Of a DNA stretch of 64,000 nucleotides, positions 60,812-64,000 are shown piece by piece. A model generated the notes under the pieces. The model was not told the DNA's origin. It made no database searches and worked only from the letters and a program-made list of their open reading frames with translations. Position 1 is the stretch's first letter, and each line of letters begins with the position of its first letter. Made by a program: the position numbers and the translations under genes. The DNA comes from UBA6623 sp965248235 (lineage in GTDB: Bacteria > Acidobacteriota > Terriglobia > Bryobacterales > UBA6623): positions 1,612,001 to 1,676,000 of the forward strand of contig CBDFIU010000004.1 of assembly GCA_965248235.1 (NCBI GenBank), written 5' to 3'.

Positions 60812-63338
60812 ATGAAGGCGCTGGTCGACATCCGGATGGCCAAGGTGATCACCCAGATCGCCGAATCGTCCCAGTACAACCATCGCGGCGAGCTGAAGAA
60901 GGCGATCCGGGAGCACAACAAGCCCCTGGTGGACCAGCTGTCGTCGAGGAGTTCCGCAAGGCGCTGCGCCTGATCGGTATCGACGCCACCCTTGCCGAAG
61001 CCGTTGAGACACCGGCGGACATCCAAAAGTTCCTCGACGAAAACTCGAAGGACCTTGATTTAAAGAATCTGAAGACGCCGATCCGGAACCAGCTGCGGGG
61101 GTTCCGCAAGAATATCGGGGCGGGGTTCGGCAAGCTCAGGGCAACGCTCGACAAGGCCGACGTGCCGTCGCACCTCGAAGCCGAGTACACGCTGCTGATG
61201 GATACCGAGCGGGTAACGGAGTCCACCGAGGATTCGGCGTTTCCGCTGGTCGTCTGGGTGGCGCAAAACCTCGACGGCGAGGCGGCGGGCGCGGCCTACC
61301 GCATTCTTGCCGCCGTCACCGCCCGGCGGCAGTTCCTCAAGGATCAGCTGGGAGAGAAATACATCCTGGCGGACAACATGGAGAACGCTCTCAAGGCGAT
61401 CCGAAGAGGCGGCGGGACCGAGTGGGAAGGCTTCGCGGCCTGGCAACCCGACCCCGGGCGCCACATGTTCACGGCCCTGACGATCCCCGAGCACGTCTTC
61501 GACCGGATGCGGTCAAAGCTAGCCGAGGTCTTCGAAGACTCAGGGATGGCCGGGATGTTTCCCGCCGGGGAGGTCGCGGCCATGATGGACAGGATAAAGG
61601 AACAGCGGGTCGTCGGCGGGCCGAAGTTCGAGATGGTGCTGCCGGTGGAGCTGGCCGCCACGCTCGACTCGTTCGGGAGCAAGGACTCGGACTACTACGC
61701 CACCGTTGAACTCTATGAGAAGTCGATCCGGGCCTGGAAGCAATGGACGCTCATCAACCCCAGGCGCTATTTCAAGTACAACCTGCAGAACACCTCGGGC
61801 GATCTCGACGGCGTGATCGCGGCCTTCCCGAAGGCGCTCAAGTGGAAGTACCTCGAGCCCGCGTTTCTGGAGCTGTGGGACGTGACGGTAAGGAAGGGCA
61901 CGCCCAGCGCCGTCTTCCAGGAGGCCGCCGAGCGCGGCGTGCTGGACGGCGGCTGGTCGATCTCCGAGGTCTATGACGTCCAGAACGACATCGAGGGCCT
62001 GCTGGTGAAACCGGGCCTCTCCCAGCGGACGCTGAGGAAGATATGGAAGTTCCTGGCCAAATCGACCACCTTCCGCGAGAACTTCCTGCGCTACGCCATG
62101 TATCTGGCCGTGAGGGAAGAGATTCAGACGGCGCGGCGGGAGAACCCGGGACGGCTGAACGAAGACCTGATGCCGCTGGTCGGCTACGGGGCCGGTCGTA
62201 TCGACCAGGTCAACGCCATCACCTCCGACGCCGACCGCGCCGCCTACATCTCCCGTGAGTCGCTGGGCGACTATGGCGCGATCAGCGTTCTCGGCCAAAA
62301 AGCTTAGAAAGTGGGTGATTCCGTTCTGGAGTTGGCAGGAGATCAACGCCAAGCGCTATTACCGGATAGGGTCGAACATCGTGGCCACCCGGAAGGGCTT
62401 CGGGCGCGCCGCGTCGCTGGCCGCCCTCGGCGCCAAGGTGGGCACGCGGGCGGCGCTTTGGCTGACCTGGCGCCTGATGGTGTACTCCGTCGGGACGTGG
62501 ATGTGGAACAACCTTCTATTCCCCGATTTGGAGGAGGAACTGAGGGACGAGGACCGCCGCAGGCTGCATCTGATCTTGGGCAAGTCAGACGACGGCGAGA
62601 TCAAAATGCTGCGCATGCCGGGAGCGTTGAGCGATCTGATGGGCTGGTTCGGTTACGACGACGTGCTGGCCGCGCTGTCTCACATTTCGAAAGGCCGGGG
62701 ATCCTGGCGCGACGTGGCCCTGGCGGTGGTCCAAGCCCCGATCAGCCGGCTCGTCAACGGGTTGACGCCGACGTTCAAGGTGCCGGGCGAAAGCCCTGGC
62801 CGGCCGCAGCTTCTTCCCCGACGTGTTCAACCCGCGTTTGATCCGGGACGGCTGGCGGCACCTGTTCCGGGCTGTCCAGGTCGAGCCTGTCTATGACTGG
62901 TATCTAGGCAGGCCGTCGCCGGGAGCGGGGCACGTGCTGATGACGACGTTTGTCGACGCGCGGCACACCGGCTACAGCGCCTACGCCAAGATCCGGGGCG
63001 AGGCGTATCAATGGCTGCGGGCGGTCGAGGGCGAGGAAGGCGCGCCGCTCTACGCGAGCCGGCGGGGCAACGCCTACTTCTACTACCGCATGGCGCTCAA
63101 GTTCAAGGACACCGAGGCCGCCGTGAGATACCGTCAGGAACTCAGGCGGCTAAAAGTGAAACCGGATATGATGCGGGCCATGCTGAAGCGCGCCCATCCG
63201 CTCGGCATGCTGAACAGCCGGGAGCGCCGGGCGTTCCTGCGGACACTGACGCCCACCGAAGAGCGCAGCCTGCGGCGCGCGATCGACTGGTGGAGGGAGA
63301 CCTATGTTGGAGGTCACAAGCAGGCGCGGCGGGATTGA
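60812..63338 (+). pseudogene. Phage/ICE-type polyvalent protein (LPD38-like), three or more frameshifts
   Basis: Reads as a protein of ~840 residues: MKALVDIRMAKVITQIAESS (ATG 60812), shift at ~60940 to EEFRKALRLIGIDATLAEAV, then YEKSIRAWKQWTLINPRRYF and KYNLQNTSGDLDGVIAAFP. A shift in CCAAAAAG at ~62300 leads to LRKWVIPFWSWQEINAKRYY with two membrane-like helices (AALWLTWRLMVYSVG). A shift at ~62790 leads to LAGRSFFPDVFNPRLIRDGW and ends at 63338. The NPRRYFKYNLQNTSGDLD and IPFWSWQEIN blocks resemble large polyvalent proteins of phages and conjugative elements. The 5' side has no start signal upstream of 60812, probably lost with the IS3 junction. Confidence 0.62.
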
Positions 63339-63339
63339 C

Positions 63340-63511
63340 ATGGGACTGTATCGGAAAAAGCCCGTTAGTCGTTCAGGCAGTCCGGTTGACCGAGAAAACC
63401 ACGATCAAGACCCTGGAAGGCACCATGACCGCCGAGCCTGGGGATTGGTTGATCACGGAGGTTGCGGGCGAGCAGTACCCATGCAAACCGGAAATTTTCG
63501 CGCAGACCTAG
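63340..63511 (+). pseudogene. Small phage-type protein (PGDWLI...YPCKPEIF), frameshifted
   Basis: ATG 63340 gives MGLYRKKPV; an extra base near 63366-63372 shifts to VVQAVRLTEKTTIKTLEG, then MTAEPGDWLITEVAGEQYPC and KPEIFAQT. This is the compact 'RKKPVVVEAVQ ... GDWIIxGVKGExYPCKPDIF' family of phages and prophages. It follows the polyvalent gene by two bases. Ends 63511, overlapping the convergent gene by four bases. Confidence 0.72.
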
Positions 63512-64000
63512 TGCTCATGGGTTTGATCTATTCTGCTCCTAGGTGGATGTTCGAGCTTGACGGTGATGTTCTTCTTGTCCTTGTTTCTTCCCCACAGGTA
63601 GCCGAGTGCCGTCATGCCGCTCCATACTCCAATCGCCGCCGCCGTCACCTTGTCTCCCTGATTTTCCCACTCCGTGACAACGCCCAGTCCTAGACCTAGG
63701 CCGCCCAGGAAAAACAGCGTTCCGAGAAGGGCTCTCTTGTACCCGTGATGCCGGGTGAACTGCACGGTGGAGATCCGATCCGTGGGGATGTCCTGAAGTC
63801 CACGCGGCACCGGATTGGGGCCGTTGCTCTTCTTGATGTCTACCGTCAAGAGACCGTCCTGGACCTCCTTGACCCGGCCCCGCAGTTGGGTGCCATCGGC
63901 AAGGAAGGCGTTGATTCGTTGACCGCTGAGCATCTCGCGGAACCACTTGGTCTCGGAAGAACTGACAGAGAGGACCTGGTTCTGAGCCGCCTGCACGGCG
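63508..64000 (-). CDS. LSm/SH3-like barrel protein with two membrane helices (5' end outside window)
   Basis: At least 162 residues, continuing past the window edge. Central small-barrel motif GQRINAFLADGTQLRGRVKEV with DGLLTVDIKKSN and ISTVQFT, then two hydrophobic segments (LLGTLFFLGGLGLGLGVV, AAAIGVWSGMTALGYLWG) and a basic tail. Similar small proteins in Acidobacteriota are exported or membrane-bound. The GTG at 63996 is in frame but the upstream sequence is probably a signal peptide. Function unknown. Confidence 0.6.
   Translation of the reverse strand, partial: AVQAAQNQVLSVSSSETKWFREMLSGQRINAFLADGTQLRGRVKEVQDGLLTVDIKKSNGPNPVPRGLQDIPTDRISTVQFTRHHGYKRALLGTLFFLGGLGLGLGVVTEWENQGDKVTAAAIGVWSGMTALGYLWGRNKDKKNITVKLEHPPRSRIDQTHEH

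Noticed and set aside
1..64000. tRNA or rRNA genes
   Set aside because: No TTCGA-type T-arm with a matching acceptor stem, and no rRNA-like stretch, was found by eye; a tRNAscan run would settle it.

Overview
This 64 kb, GC-rich window comes from a Gram-negative bacterium, most likely an Acidobacteriota member (Solibacter/Bryobacter-like) or a close relative. The case rests on two proteins with the Solibacter-type TIGR03437 C-terminal domain, an Oar-like carboxypeptidase-regulatory/TonB-receptor N-terminus, a GKTRSPKNALKHGL-type protein of a family common in Acidobacteriota, and sulfatase plus DUF1501 proteins. LptB, an LptC/LptA-type protein and Lnt show that it has an outer membrane with LPS and lipoproteins. 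I see no tRNA, rRNA or CRISPR array.

Layout. 1-3.1 kb (minus): partial phosphofructokinase, an AmpG-like MFS transporter broken by an in-frame TAG, and a MoxR ATPase. 3.2-5.7 kb: two Spy/CpxP-like exported proteins separated by an IS1595-type element. 5.8-16.8 kb (minus): Lnt, LarB, a DUF192 lipoprotein, an NMT1-like binding protein, a broken beta-propeller/TIGR03437 protein, LptB and LptC/LptA. 17-21 kb (plus): two exported CarboxypepD_reg-like proteins, a cupin, a GT39-like membrane protein and an HDOD protein. 22.7-32 kb: enolase, a globin remnant, a sulfatase, a DUF1501 protein, HisF and a sortilin-like propeller.

32.1-37.2 kb holds the most striking locus. A CPC-type P1B ATPase is fused in one polypeptide to an HflK-type SPFH domain. 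An HflC-like protein with a His-rich tail and a second HflK-like protein follow at once, all translationally coupled. I read this as a metal pump built into an SPFH membrane scaffold; no FtsH gene lies nearby.

37.4-46.9 kb: a second IS1595 copy, a minimal Tad locus (CpaF, TadB, TadC; the first two frameshifted), a frameshifted S8 protease with FN3 domains, a third IS1595 copy with a transposase frameshift, and a TonB-receptor/TPR chimeric pseudogene. 47-52.6 kb: TPR protein, TrpS and two M16 peptidases. 53-64 kb is strongly accessory: an IS110-type element with long terminal inverted repeats, a doubly frameshifted Acidobacteriota-type protein, a STAND-TPR gene whose 5' end abuts an IS end, broken DUF1080 and PEP-swivel genes, a truncated IS3 element, and a frameshifted phage/ICE-like polyvalent gene.

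Two themes run through the window. Three families of dispersed short repeats (called A, B and C here) fill intergenic space, and some have entered genes. At least fifteen single lesions (indels or stop codons) interrupt otherwise recognisable genes, while most housekeeping genes are intact. This points to real genome decay, indel-prone sequencing, or both; read mapping would decide.
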